Source: Halanaerobacter jeridensis (GTDB taxonomy: Bacteria; Bacillota; Halanaerobiia; Halobacteroidales; Halobacteroidaceae). From it: 64,000 nt of DNA. The notes below the pieces were generated by a model. The model searched no databases. It had not been told where the DNA came from and was given only the letters and a program-made list of their open reading frames with translations. Each line of letters begins with the position of its first letter. Position 1 is the stretch's first letter. This document shows positions 8,109-16,450 of this stretch, in pieces. The position numbers and the translations under genes were made by a program. Where the stretch lies: contig NZ_JAFBDQ010000007.1 of assembly GCF_016908315.1 (NCBI RefSeq), forward strand, positions 62,001 to 126,000, in the 5' to 3' direction.

Positions 8109-9464
8109 ATGTTAGGAGTACTTGCGATTATTGCTACTTTAATAGCGTTAATGTATTTTGCATATAAAGGAGTCAGTGTGCTTGTTTTAGCACCAATTTT
8201 AGGTATGACAGCGGCTTTGGTGGCTGGTGAAGCACCTCCTTTACATGCGTTATCTACACAGTTCATGCCGGCAGCAGCGGGATATATTCAAAGTTATTTC
8301 CCAGTGTTTTTGGCTGGTGCGATTTTTGGTAAGTTGATGGGAGTTTCTGGAGCTGCTACTGCAATAGCTGACTTTGTAGCAGAAAAGTTTGGCCCAGAAA
8401 GAGCGATTGCAGCGATAGTAGTAGCGACAGCGTTATTGACTTATGGTGGTGTTTCTTTATTCGTAGTTGTATTTGCGATGTATCCAATTGGTGCATCTTT
8501 ATTAAAGAAAGCAGATATTCCAAAGCGGCTATTACCGGGAGCCATTGCTTTAGGTGCCTTTACTTTTACAATGACAGCTTTACCTGGTTCTCCGCAGTAT
8601 ATTAATACGATGCCAACGGTTTATTTTGATACCGATATATATGCAGCACCTATTTTAGGTATAATTGCTGCAGCAATTATGTTCTTTGGTGGTGTTACTT
8701 ACCTTAACTATAGAGCTGATAAATTAAGAGCTGAAGGTGAAGGATATGGCGATCATGATGAAGGAGATTTACATGAAGAAGACGACAATATCCCAAGCTT
8801 CGGAATTGCTATCAGCCCAATTATTATTGTATTTATCTTGAACTTTGCTTTAGCTAATTGGTGGTTTAAGCGTCCATCTGTAATTGATAAGTATAAGTCA
8901 GTCGGTGGTTCTATTAATGGTACTTGGCCTGTAATTGTGGCGTTATCTGTAGCGGTAGTATTTGTGCTATTAGCTATGAAGAAGAATATTCCAAACAGAA
9001 ATCAAGAAGTGTTTGATGGTTCAGTTGGAGCTTTACTACCGATCTTTAACACTGCTTCTGAGGTAGGTTATGGTGGAGTAATTAAGTCATTATCTGCATT
9101 CTCTACAGTAAAAAGTGGAGTAGTTAATATGGCAATTCCATCTATCTTTAAAGTTGGATTCTCAACTACTTTATTAGCAGGTATTGTTGGTTCTTCTTCT
9201 GGTGGTACAGCAATTGCATTAGAAGTTTTATCTGAAGACTTTCTAGCAATGGGAATTCCAGGGGAAGTACTACACAGAGTTATGATTGTAGCTGCGGGTG
9301 GTTTAGATAGTCTACCACACTGTGGAGCAGTAATTACACTATTATCTGTATGTCACTTAACTCATAAAGAAAGTTATAAAGATATTGCAGTTAATACAAT
9401 TGGATTACCTATTATTGCAGCATTAGTAATTTCTGTATTCTACCTAACAACTGGTATTTACTAA
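8109..9464 (+). CDS. GntP-family permease, probably for 3-hydroxybutyrate or another short-chain acid
   Basis: A 451-residue hydrophobic protein with about 11-12 membrane segments and a charged cytoplasmic loop near residues 200-230. The region GSSSGGTAIALEVLSE and the final GLDSLPHCGAVITLL are typical of GntP/D-beta-hydroxybutyrate permease-like proteins. It starts 27 bp after the CoA-transferase with an AGGAGGGG site, so it is in the same operon. Context argues for uptake of the acid that the transferase activates. Gluconate is less likely given the neighbours. Confidence 0.85.
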   Translation: MLGVLAIIATLIALMYFAYKGVSVLVLAPILGMTAALVAGEAPPLHALSTQFMPAAAGYIQSYFPVFLAGAIFGKLMGVSGAATAIADFVAEKFGPERAIAAIVVATALLTYGGVSLFVVVFAMYPIGASLLKKADIPKRLLPGAIALGAFTFTMTALPGSPQYINTMPTVYFDTDIYAAPILGIIAAAIMFFGGVTYLNYRADKLRAEGEGYGDHDEGDLHEEDDNIPSFGIAISPIIIVFILNFALANWWFKRPSVIDKYKSVGGSINGTWPVIVALSVAVVFVLLAMKKNIPNRNQEVFDGSVGALLPIFNTASEVGYGGVIKSLSAFSTVKSGVVNMAIPSIFKVGFSTTLLAGIVGSSSGGTAIALEVLSEDFLAMGIPGEVLHRVMIVAAGGLDSLPHCGAVITLLSVCHLTHKESYKDIAVNTIGLPIIAALVISVFYLTTGIY

Positions 9465-9516
9465 GATTAGATTGAAAATAAATTTTAAGAGCTAAAAAAC
9501 TATAGGAGGGAAAAAT

Positions 9517-10263
9517 ATGAGATTAAAAGGTAAAGTAGCAATTGTAACAGGTGCAGCACAAGGAATTGGAGCTAAAACTGCTAAGGTTTTTGCTGAAGAA
9601 GGCGCTAAAGTAGTTGTTGCAGATTATGATGCTGAAGGTGGTAAAGAAACTGCTGAAGCAATCAAAGATACTGGTGCTGAAGCTATGTTTGTACAAGTTG
9701 ATGTTTCCAGTTTAGATGCTGCTCGAGATATGGTTGATGAAACTGTAAAAGAGTATGGACGTCTAGATATTTTAGTTAATAATGCTGGAGTTACTGCTGA
9801 TACTCTATTAACAAAAATGACTGAAGAACAGTGGGACAAAGTAATTGACGTTAACTTAAAAGGTGTCTTTAACTGTGCTAAGCCAGCTACTGAACAGATG
9901 CTAGATCAAGATTCTGGTGGAGTAATTCTAAATGCTTCTTCTGTAGTTGGATTATATGGAAATGTAGGACAAACTAATTATGCTGCTACTAAATTTGGAG
10001 TTATTGGTTTGACAAAGACTTGGTCTAAAGAATTAGGTCCAAAAGGCATTAGAGTTAATGCTGTAGCGCCAGGATTTGTAGAAACTCCAATGACTGATGC
10101 AGTTCCAGATAAAGTATTGGACAAGATGGCAAATCAGACGCCATTAAAAAGATTAGGCGACCCAGAAGATATTGCTAAAGCATATCTATACTTAGCTTCT
10201 GATGAAGCTAAATATGTTAATGGTGAAGTTTTAAGTGTTGATGGGGGATTAGTTTTAAGCTAA
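9517..10263 (+). CDS. SDR-family 3-ketoacyl-CoA/acetoacetyl-CoA reductase (FabG/PhaB-like)
   Basis: A classical short-chain dehydrogenase of 248 residues. The cofactor motif TGAAQGIG is at 11-18, NNAG at 88-91, catalytic Ser141/142, Tyr155 and Lys159 (YAATK). An aspartate at the end of strand 2 (ADYD, residue 37 region) hints at NAD(H) rather than NADPH. Enzymes of this group make or oxidise (R)-3-hydroxyacyl groups. In this operon it most likely interconverts acetoacetyl-CoA and (R)-3-hydroxybutyryl-CoA, replacing the broken (S)-specific hbd at 12869. A fatty-acid FabG role is less likely from context. Confidence 0.88.
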   Translation: MRLKGKVAIVTGAAQGIGAKTAKVFAEEGAKVVVADYDAEGGKETAEAIKDTGAEAMFVQVDVSSLDAARDMVDETVKEYGRLDILVNNAGVTADTLLTKMTEEQWDKVIDVNLKGVFNCAKPATEQMLDQDSGGVILNASSVVGLYGNVGQTNYAATKFGVIGLTKTWSKELGPKGIRVNAVAPGFVETPMTDAVPDKVLDKMANQTPLKRLGDPEDIAKAYLYLASDEAKYVNGEVLSVDGGLVLS

Positions 10264-10281
10264 TTTAATATAAAAGATTAT

Positions 10282-10323
10282 AAGTAGCAGTTCCCGAAGA
10301 TTTTATGCTTCGGGACTGCTTAT
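10282..10323 (+). terminator. Strong hairpin after the SDR gene
   Basis: AGTAGCAGTTCCCGAAG pairs with CTTCGGGACTGCT across an 8-nt loop with one bulge. It is followed by an AT-rich stretch but only short T runs. It separates the CoA-transferase operon from the thiolases and could be a partial terminator. Confidence 0.7.
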
Positions 10324-10382
10324 TTAATTTAAGAGTTCTAATAATTTAAATATCTATATATAAAACCAGGGGGTTATGAAAA

Positions 10383-11561
10383 ATGGAAGAGATTGTTATA
10401 GCTAGTGCATTAAGAACACCGATTGGAAGTTTTGGTGGTGCTTTTAAGAAAGTTTCAGCTGTTGATTTAGGAGCTACTACAATTAAGGCAGTTTTAGAAG
10501 ATGCAGGAGTCGAAGGTGCAGATATAGATGAAGTGATTTTAGGTAATGTATTACAAGCTGGTCAAGGTCAAAACCCTGCTCGTCAAGCGGCAATAGAAGC
10601 AGGTATTCCAGAGACAGTTCCAGCAATGACAATTAATAAAGTTTGTGGTTCTGGATTAAAATCTGTTAACTTAGCTGCTCAGGCAATTAAAGCTGGTGAT
10701 GGAGAAGTATTTGTAGTTGGTGGTATGGAAAATATGAGTCAAGCCCCATATGTACAACAAAATGCTCGTTGGGGAGAAAAAATGGGCAACGGAGAATTAG
10801 TTGATGAGATGATTAAAGACGGTTTATGGTGTGCATTTAATGATTATCATATGGGAATTACTGCTGAAAATATTGCTGAACAGTGGGACCTTAGTCGTGA
10901 AGCCCAAGATGAATTTGCTGCTACTAGTCAACAGAGAGCAGAGCAAGCAATGAAAGAAGATAAATTTGCTGATGAGATAGTGCCTGTTGAAGTACCACAG
11001 CGTAAAGGGGATCCTGAAGTTGTAGATAAAGATGAACATCCTCGTAGTGGAGTAACTGCTGAAGGATTAAGTAATTTAAGACCTGCCTTTAAAAAAGATG
11101 GAACGGTAACAGCAGGTAATGCTTCAGGAATTAATGATGGAGCAGCAGCAGTTTTAGTAATGACTAAATCTAAAGCAGAAGAATTAGGAGTTGAACCATT
11201 AGCTACTATTATCTCTTATGCATCTGCCGGAGTAGACCCAGCAATTATGGGTACAGGTCCAATTCCAGCTACGAGAAAAGCAATGGATAAATTGGATTTA
11301 ACTATTGATGATTTAGATTTGATTGAAGCAAATGAAGCTTTTGCTTCTCAATCTTTAGCTGTAGTCGAAGAATTAGGATTAGATACTGATATAGTGAATG
11401 TTAATGGTGGGGCGATTGCTCTAGGTCATCCAATTGGTGCTAGTGGAGCAAGAATTTTAATTACTTTACTACATGAAATGAAGAAACGTGATTCCAAACA
11501 TGGTTTAGCTACACTATGTATTGGTGGTGGACAAGGAGCTGCAACTGTAGTCAAAAGATAG
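10383..11561 (+). CDS. Acetyl-CoA C-acetyltransferase (thiolase)
   Basis: Condenses two acetyl-CoA to acetoacetyl-CoA or runs in the thiolytic direction. All thiolase landmarks are present in 392 residues: nucleophile Cys88 in INKVCGSG, the NEAFA motif, His near 349 in GHPIGASG, and Cys near 379 in CIGGGQG. An AGGGGG site precedes ATG 10383. It lies just past the hairpin at 10282, so it may share read-through from the upstream operon or have its own promoter. None is obvious. Confidence 0.94.
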   Translation: MEEIVIASALRTPIGSFGGAFKKVSAVDLGATTIKAVLEDAGVEGADIDEVILGNVLQAGQGQNPARQAAIEAGIPETVPAMTINKVCGSGLKSVNLAAQAIKAGDGEVFVVGGMENMSQAPYVQQNARWGEKMGNGELVDEMIKDGLWCAFNDYHMGITAENIAEQWDLSREAQDEFAATSQQRAEQAMKEDKFADEIVPVEVPQRKGDPEVVDKDEHPRSGVTAEGLSNLRPAFKKDGTVTAGNASGINDGAAAVLVMTKSKAEELGVEPLATIISYASAGVDPAIMGTGPIPATRKAMDKLDLTIDDLDLIEANEAFASQSLAVVEELGLDTDIVNVNGGAIALGHPIGASGARILITLLHEMKKRDSKHGLATLCIGGGQGAATVVKR

Positions 11562-11573
11562 GGAGGCTAAAAT

Positions 11574-12758
11574 ATGAGCGTTAGTGTTATTGGAACTTAT
11601 CATTCTAAAGTTGGTAATTTAGATAAAGATTTATATGAATTAATAGAAGAAGTCGGTCAAGGTGTCTTAGAAGATGCACCAGTAGAGGCAGCAGATATTG
11701 GTCAGGTCTTTGTTGGTAATTATAGTAGTGGCGGTTTTAATAATCAGGAACATTTAGCACCTTATACAGTCAATATTGACCCAGACTTGAGATTTACTCC
11801 TGCTACTAAATTTGAGAATGCCTGTGCTTCAGGCTCAGCAGCAATTGAAGCAGCAGTTGATGCTTTAGAAGCAGGTAAGATTGACTATGCTTTAGTATTG
11901 GGTGCTGAAAAGATGACTAGTTTAGATACTAAAGGGGTAACAAAAACTTTAGGTATGGCCTCTTATTGGCCTACAGAAGGTTCAGAAGGTATGACTTTCC
12001 CTGGTCTATTTGCTGAATTTGCTAAGGGGTATCGAGAAAGATATGATCTCTCAGATGAAGAGCTAAGTGAAATTTTAGCAAAGATCGCTGCTAAAAACTA
12101 CAACAATGCTCTAGCTAATCCATTAGCTCAGATGCCGATGGACTGTACGTATCAAGATATCTTAGACTTGCCTGATGAAAAAAATCCTGTGGTTGCTCCT
12201 CCATTGAGATTAAATGACTGCTCATTAGTATCTGATGGAGCTGCAGCTTTAGTCTTGACTAGAACAGAAGAAGCTAAAGGATTAACAGATGAAGTAGTAG
12301 AAATATCTTCATTGGTTCATACTACAGATTATTTAGAAATTGCTAAACGTTCTAACTCTGAATTTGTAGCAGGTAAGAAAGCAGTTGAACAAGCCTATCA
12401 AGAAGCGGGAATTACTGTTGATGATCTTGATTTTGCTGAAGTTCATGACTGTTTTACAATTGCTGAATTGCTAGCTTATGAAACTTTAGGTTTAGCAGAT
12501 GATGGTGAAGGAGCTAAGCTCTTAGATGATGGAACAGTTGACCTTGATGGTGAACTGCCGATTAATGCTTCAGGAGGATTAAAAGCCAAAGGCCATCCTG
12601 TTGGTGCTACGGGAGTTTCCATGGCAGTTTTAGCAGCTAGACAGCTACTAAATAACTCTATTGGAAATCAAATTGAAGGTGCCGAAACCGGAATGACATT
12701 TAATATCGGTGGTAGTGCCGCTAGTAATTATGCGTTGGTATTTAAAAAATTAAAATAA
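11574..12758 (+). CDS. SCP-x-like thiolase family protein
   Basis: A second, divergent thiolase of 394 residues starting 13 bp after the first. The probable nucleophile is Cys84 in ENACASGSAA. The HDCF motif replaces NEAF, and GLKAKGHPVGATG supplies the second histidine. HDCF is characteristic of the sterol-carrier-protein-x/archaeal thiolase-like group. Close linkage to the classical thiolase suggests a related acyl-CoA substrate, perhaps with different chain length or branching. The true substrate cannot be read from sequence. Confidence 0.85.
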   Translation: MSVSVIGTYHSKVGNLDKDLYELIEEVGQGVLEDAPVEAADIGQVFVGNYSSGGFNNQEHLAPYTVNIDPDLRFTPATKFENACASGSAAIEAAVDALEAGKIDYALVLGAEKMTSLDTKGVTKTLGMASYWPTEGSEGMTFPGLFAEFAKGYRERYDLSDEELSEILAKIAAKNYNNALANPLAQMPMDCTYQDILDLPDEKNPVVAPPLRLNDCSLVSDGAAALVLTRTEEAKGLTDEVVEISSLVHTTDYLEIAKRSNSEFVAGKKAVEQAYQEAGITVDDLDFAEVHDCFTIAELLAYETLGLADDGEGAKLLDDGTVDLDGELPINASGGLKAKGHPVGATGVSMAVLAARQLLNNSIGNQIEGAETGMTFNIGGSAASNYALVFKKLK

Positions 12759-12767
12759 ATATTTTCC

Positions 12768-12810
12768 AAACAGGCTAATTTAATTCTATTAAGTTAGCCT
12801 GTTTGATTTT
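12768..12810 (+). terminator. Rho-independent terminator after the thiolases
   Basis: AAACAGGCTAATTTAAT pairs with ATTAAGTTAGCCTGTTT (12788-12804), one G-U pair in 17, with a 3-nt loop, followed by GATTTTATT. Confidence 0.85.
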
Positions 12811-12868
12811 ATTAGATAATAATACTTGCTAAAAAGTGGTGGTCTTTTTAATTTTAGGGGGACTAAAA

Positions 12869-13092
12869 ATGGAGAAAATAGCAGTTTTAGGGGCAGGGAC
12901 AATGGGGGCTGGAATTGCACAACTAATAGCTCAGTCTGGCTATGAAGTTTATCTGCGAGATATTAAAGAAGATTATGTAGAAGAGGGATTAGAAAAGATA
13001 AAAAATAGCCTAGACTATTTAGTGGAAAAGGAAAAGTTAGAGCAGAGGAATTAGGTCGTAAAAGTGGGCAAGGATTTTTTGATTATAGTTAA
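12869..13092 (+). pseudogene. hbd: 3-hydroxybutyryl-CoA dehydrogenase remnant with internal deletion
   Basis: ATG 12869 opens a sequence with the NAD-binding fold of (S)-3-hydroxyacyl-CoA dehydrogenase (VLGAGTMGAGIAQLIAQSG), good for about 60 residues. The frame then stops at 13052. In another frame, 13047-13092 encodes ELGRKSGQGFFDYS followed by a stop, which is the family's C-terminal end. About 220 residues, including the catalytic histidine region and CoA-binding domain, are missing between. This is a deletion scar, not a short functional gene. An AGGGGG site still precedes the start. Confidence 0.88.
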
Positions 13093-13119
13093 TTTAGATA
13101 GATGATAGTCAGACTATGA

Positions 13120-13170
13120 TTGTTATTTTACTAAATTATGATATAATAATAACTAGACAGATTTTGTCTA
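13120..13170 (+). promoter_or_regulatory. Sigma-A promoter with overlapping palindrome
   Basis: TTGTTA (13120-13125), 16-bp spacing, TATAAT (13142-13147). A palindrome TAGACA-N5-TGTCTA (13154-13170) begins at the expected transcription start and could be an operator. It would serve the iron-sulfur flavoprotein gene and possibly the sigma-54 activator. Confidence 0.6.
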
Positions 13171-13186
13171 TTGAGGGGGCAGAATA

Positions 13187-13777
13187 ATGAAAATACTAGG
13201 AATTTGTGGAAGTCCAGCTGAAAGAGGTTCTTATGCATTATTAGAGAAGACATTAGATGGAATAGATGAAGAAGTAGAGACTGAAATACTTCATATTGCA
13301 GATTATGATTTAGAGATGTGTATTGGCTGTAATGTGTGTGTTAAAGGTAAGGAATGTAAATTAGATGATGATTTAGAAGAGATAGTGCCTAAATTATTAG
13401 AAGCTGATGCTTATATATTTAGCGTTCCTTCTTATTATGGCTCTGTACCAGGAATTCTTAAGAATTTCATGGACCGGACGCGATATCTAAAGATGAATGA
13501 CCATCAATTAAAAGATAAATTATTAGGAGCAGTTGCTACTTCAGGCTTACTGCACGGGGGTGCACAAAGCGCTATAGAAACTGTTTATCGTTTTGGTTTG
13601 ACAAATGGTATGATTATGGTTGGAGCTGCAGGCTCACCAACTTCTGATGCTAATATGGCAATTGCTACAAGTCAAACACATGATTCATGGCAAAAAGTAC
13701 AGGAGGATGAATTAGCAGTTGAAGTGGCTAATAACCTTGCGCAAAGAATAGTTGGATTACTGAAAAAGTTTAATTAG
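13187..13777 (+). CDS. Iron-sulfur flavoprotein / NADPH-dependent FMN reductase family
   Basis: A flavodoxin-like protein of 196 residues beginning with the phosphate-binding loop GICGSPAERGS. A compact cysteine motif follows, Cys45, Cys48, Cys51 and Cys57 (C-X2-C-X2-C-X5-C), as in methanogen and clostridial Isf proteins that bind a 4Fe-4S cluster next to FMN. PSYYGSVPGILKNFMDR is the family flavin-binding region. Its start has a GAGGGGG site. It sits 34 bp upstream of the sigma-54 activator. Its electron partner and role are unknown. Confidence 0.82.
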   Translation: MKILGICGSPAERGSYALLEKTLDGIDEEVETEILHIADYDLEMCIGCNVCVKGKECKLDDDLEEIVPKLLEADAYIFSVPSYYGSVPGILKNFMDRTRYLKMNDHQLKDKLLGAVATSGLLHGGAQSAIETVYRFGLTNGMIMVGAAGSPTSDANMAIATSQTHDSWQKVQEDELAVEVANNLAQRIVGLLKKFN

Positions 13778-13811
13778 GATCCAACTCAAATAAAAATGGA
13801 GATGATAATTA

Positions 13812-15584
13812 ATGGATCTAAGTCAGTTTGAAAATAAGCAAGAAATTTGGAACTGGCTGCAGGCAATTGCAGATTCAGTTTATAATTGTATTATTGCTAT
13901 TGGTACTGATGCCCAAATAATATTAATTAATGAAGCAAGTGAAGATCTATTAGATACTAATAAAGAGGAAGTATTAGGAACACATATTAAAGATGTAATT
14001 CCGGAAACAGGATTAACTGAAGTATTGGACAAAAAAATTAGTGAGACCGGTCAACGGTTGCAACTAAGTCAGCAAAACAAAGAGATTTATTCTAATCGGA
14101 CCCCTATTACTTTTAAAGGAAAAGTAGTAGGGGCAATTGCTGTTTTCCAAGATATAAATGATATTCAAGCAGTAAGAGATGAATTAAGAGATACTAGACA
14201 TGAGCTGAATGTTTTAGATACAATGCTAAATGAGGCTTATGAGGCGATAGTGATTGTTGATGAAGACGGTTATATTACTAAATTTAATCGTGCTTATGAA
14301 GAATTTTTAGGGATTAAAGAAGAAAATGTATTAGGAGAGCATGTAACTGATATAATTGAAAATACTAGAATGCATAAAGTGATTAAGACTGGTGAAAAAG
14401 AGATTGGTCACTTGCAGAAGATTGAAGGAAATGAGATGGTCTGTAGTAGAATTCCGATTGAAGAAGGTAATGAAATCATTGGGGCCATCGGAAAAGTTCT
14501 ATTTAAGGATTTGAAAGAACTGCGGGCTCTTGCTCAGCGCTTAGAAGGATTAGAAAATCAGTTGAATCATTATAAAAATGAGATTAAAAGACTTGAAGAA
14601 GCAAAATACTCTTTTGATAATATCTTAACTCAAAATAAAAAAATGAAGTATTTAAAGAAATTAGCTAAAGAAGCAGCCGAAAGTAAATCTACAGTGTTAA
14701 TTCAAGGAGAGAGTGGAACAGGTAAGGAATTGTTTGCTCATGCGATACATAAGGCTAGTTATCGTAAGTATGGAGCGTTTATTCGTGTTAATTGTGCGGC
14801 CATTCCGGAAAACTTGCTTGAATCAGAGCTATTTGGCTATGAAGAAGGATCTTTTACTGGAGCAGTTGAAGGGGGAAAGCCGGGGAAGTTTGAGTTGGCC
14901 CAAGAAGGAACTATCTTTTTAGATGAAATCGGAACAATGCCTAAAAATATGCAAGTTAAATTACTGCGGGTTCTGCAGGAACGAGAAGTACAAAGGATTG
15001 GCAGTAATCAAGTGATAGACCTTGATGTACGAGTGATTGCAGCTACTAATGAAAATTTAGAAAAACAGGTGCGTGAGGGTGAATTCAGAAAAGATTTATA
15101 TTATCGTTTAAATGTAATTAATTTAGCAATCCCGCCTCTGCGGGAGCGGCGTGGTGACATTCCAATGTTAGCCCGTTCTATTATTGCTGATTTAGCACAC
15201 GAGTTAAATTTAGAGCCAAAGAAACTAGACCCCCAAACTATTGAACTATTAAAGAACTATGATTGGCCCGGTAATGTGAGAGAATTGCATAATTTTATGG
15301 AAAGATGTTTAAACCTAGCAGATGGTAAAGTGATTTTGCCTAGGCATTTACCAGCAGTAGTAACGCAAGAGACATTAGAAACAAGTGATGATGGTTCTGA
15401 ATTAGGAATTGAAGAGCATGATTTGAATGAAATTGTGGTTCAATCAGAAATGAAAGCAATAAAAAATGCTCTTAATAAGACTGAAGGTAATAAGACCGAA
15501 GCAGCAAAATTGCTAGGGATTCATCGTACCTCCTTATATCAAAAAATAAGTCGTTATGGTATAGATGATAGTATTTTTAGCTAA
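13812..15584 (+). CDS. PAS-domain sigma-54-dependent transcriptional activator
   Basis: An enhancer-binding protein of 590 residues. It has PAS domain 1 (about 15-115), PAS domain 2 (about 130-235), a coiled coil, and an AAA+ domain with Walker A GESGTGKE and the sigma-54 contact loop GSFTGA (a variant of GAFTGA). The C-terminal Fis-type helix-turn-helix contains [19 protein letters not shown]. There is no receiver domain, so input is probably a ligand or redox signal through PAS. It is the only activator in view for the two sigma-54 promoters at 1637 and 6169, and likely binds the TGTAG-N8-CTACA sites (inference). Confidence 0.93.
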   Translation: MDLSQFENKQEIWNWLQAIADSVYNCIIAIGTDAQIILINEASEDLLDTNKEEVLGTHIKDVIPETGLTEVLDKKISETGQRLQLSQQNKEIYSNRTPITFKGKVVGAIAVFQDINDIQAVRDELRDTRHELNVLDTMLNEAYEAIVIVDEDGYITKFNRAYEEFLGIKEENVLGEHVTDIIENTRMHKVIKTGEKEIGHLQKIEGNEMVCSRIPIEEGNEIIGAIGKVLFKDLKELRALAQRLEGLENQLNHYKNEIKRLEEAKYSFDNILTQNKKMKYLKKLAKEAAESKSTVLIQGESGTGKELFAHAIHKASYRKYGAFIRVNCAAIPENLLESELFGYEEGSFTGAVEGGKPGKFELAQEGTIFLDEIGTMPKNMQVKLLRVLQEREVQRIGSNQVIDLDVRVIAATNENLEKQVREGEFRKDLYYRLNVINLAIPPLRERRGDIPMLARSIIADLAHELNLEPKKLDPQTIELLKNYDWPGNVRELHNFMERCLNLADGKVILPRHLPAVVTQETLETSDDGSELGIEEHDLNEIVVQSEMKAIKNALNKTEGNKTEAAKLLGIHRTSLYQKISRYGIDDSIFS

Positions 15585-15620
15585 AATGATATAAATCATT
15601 TGAGAATAGGATTTATGCTA

Positions 15621-15649
15621 TTGCATTTTATATTTTATTATGTTAAAAT
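15621..15649 (+). promoter_or_regulatory. Sigma-A promoter of secG
   Basis: TTGCAT (15621-15626), 17-bp spacing, TAAAAT (15644-15649), about 40 bp upstream of the secG start. Confidence 0.6.
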
Positions 15650-15688
15650 ATAACTGCTATTCTTTGTCAGGAGGTGCAGTAATAAAAA

Positions 15689-15913
15689 ATGTTATTCACA
15701 TTGAAAGTAGTGCATATTATTGTTTGTATTGCGTTAATTACAGGAGTACTATTACAGTCTGGTAAAAGTGCAGGTTTAGGTGCTATTGAAGGAGGAGCTT
15801 CTTCAGTATTTGGTGATGAAGGAAGACAATTAGATCAAATTTTAAGTAAAGTTACGACAGTGGCTGCTATTTTATTTATGATCTTATCTTTAACTATTGC
15901 TTATCTTCAATAA
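15689..15913 (+). CDS. secG: Preprotein translocase subunit SecG
   Basis: A small inner-membrane component of the SecYEG channel. The 74 residues form two hydrophobic helices (about 3-20 and 52-72) flanking the conserved loop LLQSGKSAGLGAIEGG. An AGGAGGTG site lies 12 bp before ATG 15689. It precedes rnr, smpB and ssrA, a common Firmicutes gene order. Confidence 0.95.
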   Translation: MLFTLKVVHIIVCIALITGVLLQSGKSAGLGAIEGGASSVFGDEGRQLDQILSKVTTVAAILFMILSLTIAYLQ

Positions 15914-15934
15914 TTAATATTGTCTGTAATCACC

Positions 15935-15972
15935 AAAACTCTTAGTTAGAGTGCATCTAGCTGAGAGTTTTT
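15935..15972 (+). terminator. Rho-independent terminator after secG
   Basis: AAAACTCTTAGTTAGA pairs with TCTAGCTGAGAGTTTT through two G-U pairs, followed by T residues. Confidence 0.85.
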
Positions 15973-16022
15973 ATTTTTACAATTTCGTATATTAATTTTA
16001 AATATGTTAAAAATAATCTATA

Positions 16023-16300
16023 TAAAGTGTAACTTTCGGGATTAAGATAAAATGATTTCTTCGCTTATAAATCTAGTTTGATTCGTCTAAATTTGTATAA
16101 TAAGCTGCAATTTAGTTTTGACGAACAGGAAGTTTTAATGTCCCGAATATCACAGGACGTGATTGTTATGAGGGACGAATTAAATTTGAAATTAAACTCC
16201 CAAAATCATTTTTTATTATACTTCATTAAGACTTATTGACAAACTAGATTTGAAGTCGCTGCGAAACAATTTTATCTTAATCCAAGGCAGTTTTACTTTA
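16023..16300. repeat. 278-bp element with long imperfect terminal inverted repeats
   Basis: The ends match in inverted orientation: TAAAGT (16023) with ACTTTA (to 16300), GGATTAAGATAAAAT (16039-16053) with ATTTTATCTTAATCC (16269-16283), and ATCTAGTTTG (16071-16080) with CAAACTAGAT (16240-16249). A smaller structured centre contains GACGAACAGG, GTCCCG and GAGGGACGA segments. No ORF is present. It could be a miniature inverted-repeat element or a structured RNA. Flanking TA dinucleotides fit a TA target but are weak evidence in AT-rich DNA. It fills most of the 537-bp gap between secG and rnr. Confidence 0.6.
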
Positions 16301-16450
16301 ATAGTGGGGGCAGGGATATACTATTTTGAGGTTGTTTATTTTTTGATTGTGCTTTTTGGTTTTGATTTAACTGTAAATTGTTCACTGTTTTACTGTTAAA
16401 CTGAAAGTGCCACTTTATATAGATAAATAAATATTTAGAGGTGATAAATT

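Noticed and set aside
12836-13054. Short functional NAD-binding protein
   Set aside because: The C-terminal end of Hbd is found immediately downstream in another frame, so this is an internally deleted hbd.
16023-16300. Known riboswitch or T-box leader for rnr
   Set aside because: No recognisable riboswitch core or T-box sequence. The long terminal inverted repeats fit a repeat element better, and the element ends 150 bp before the gene.
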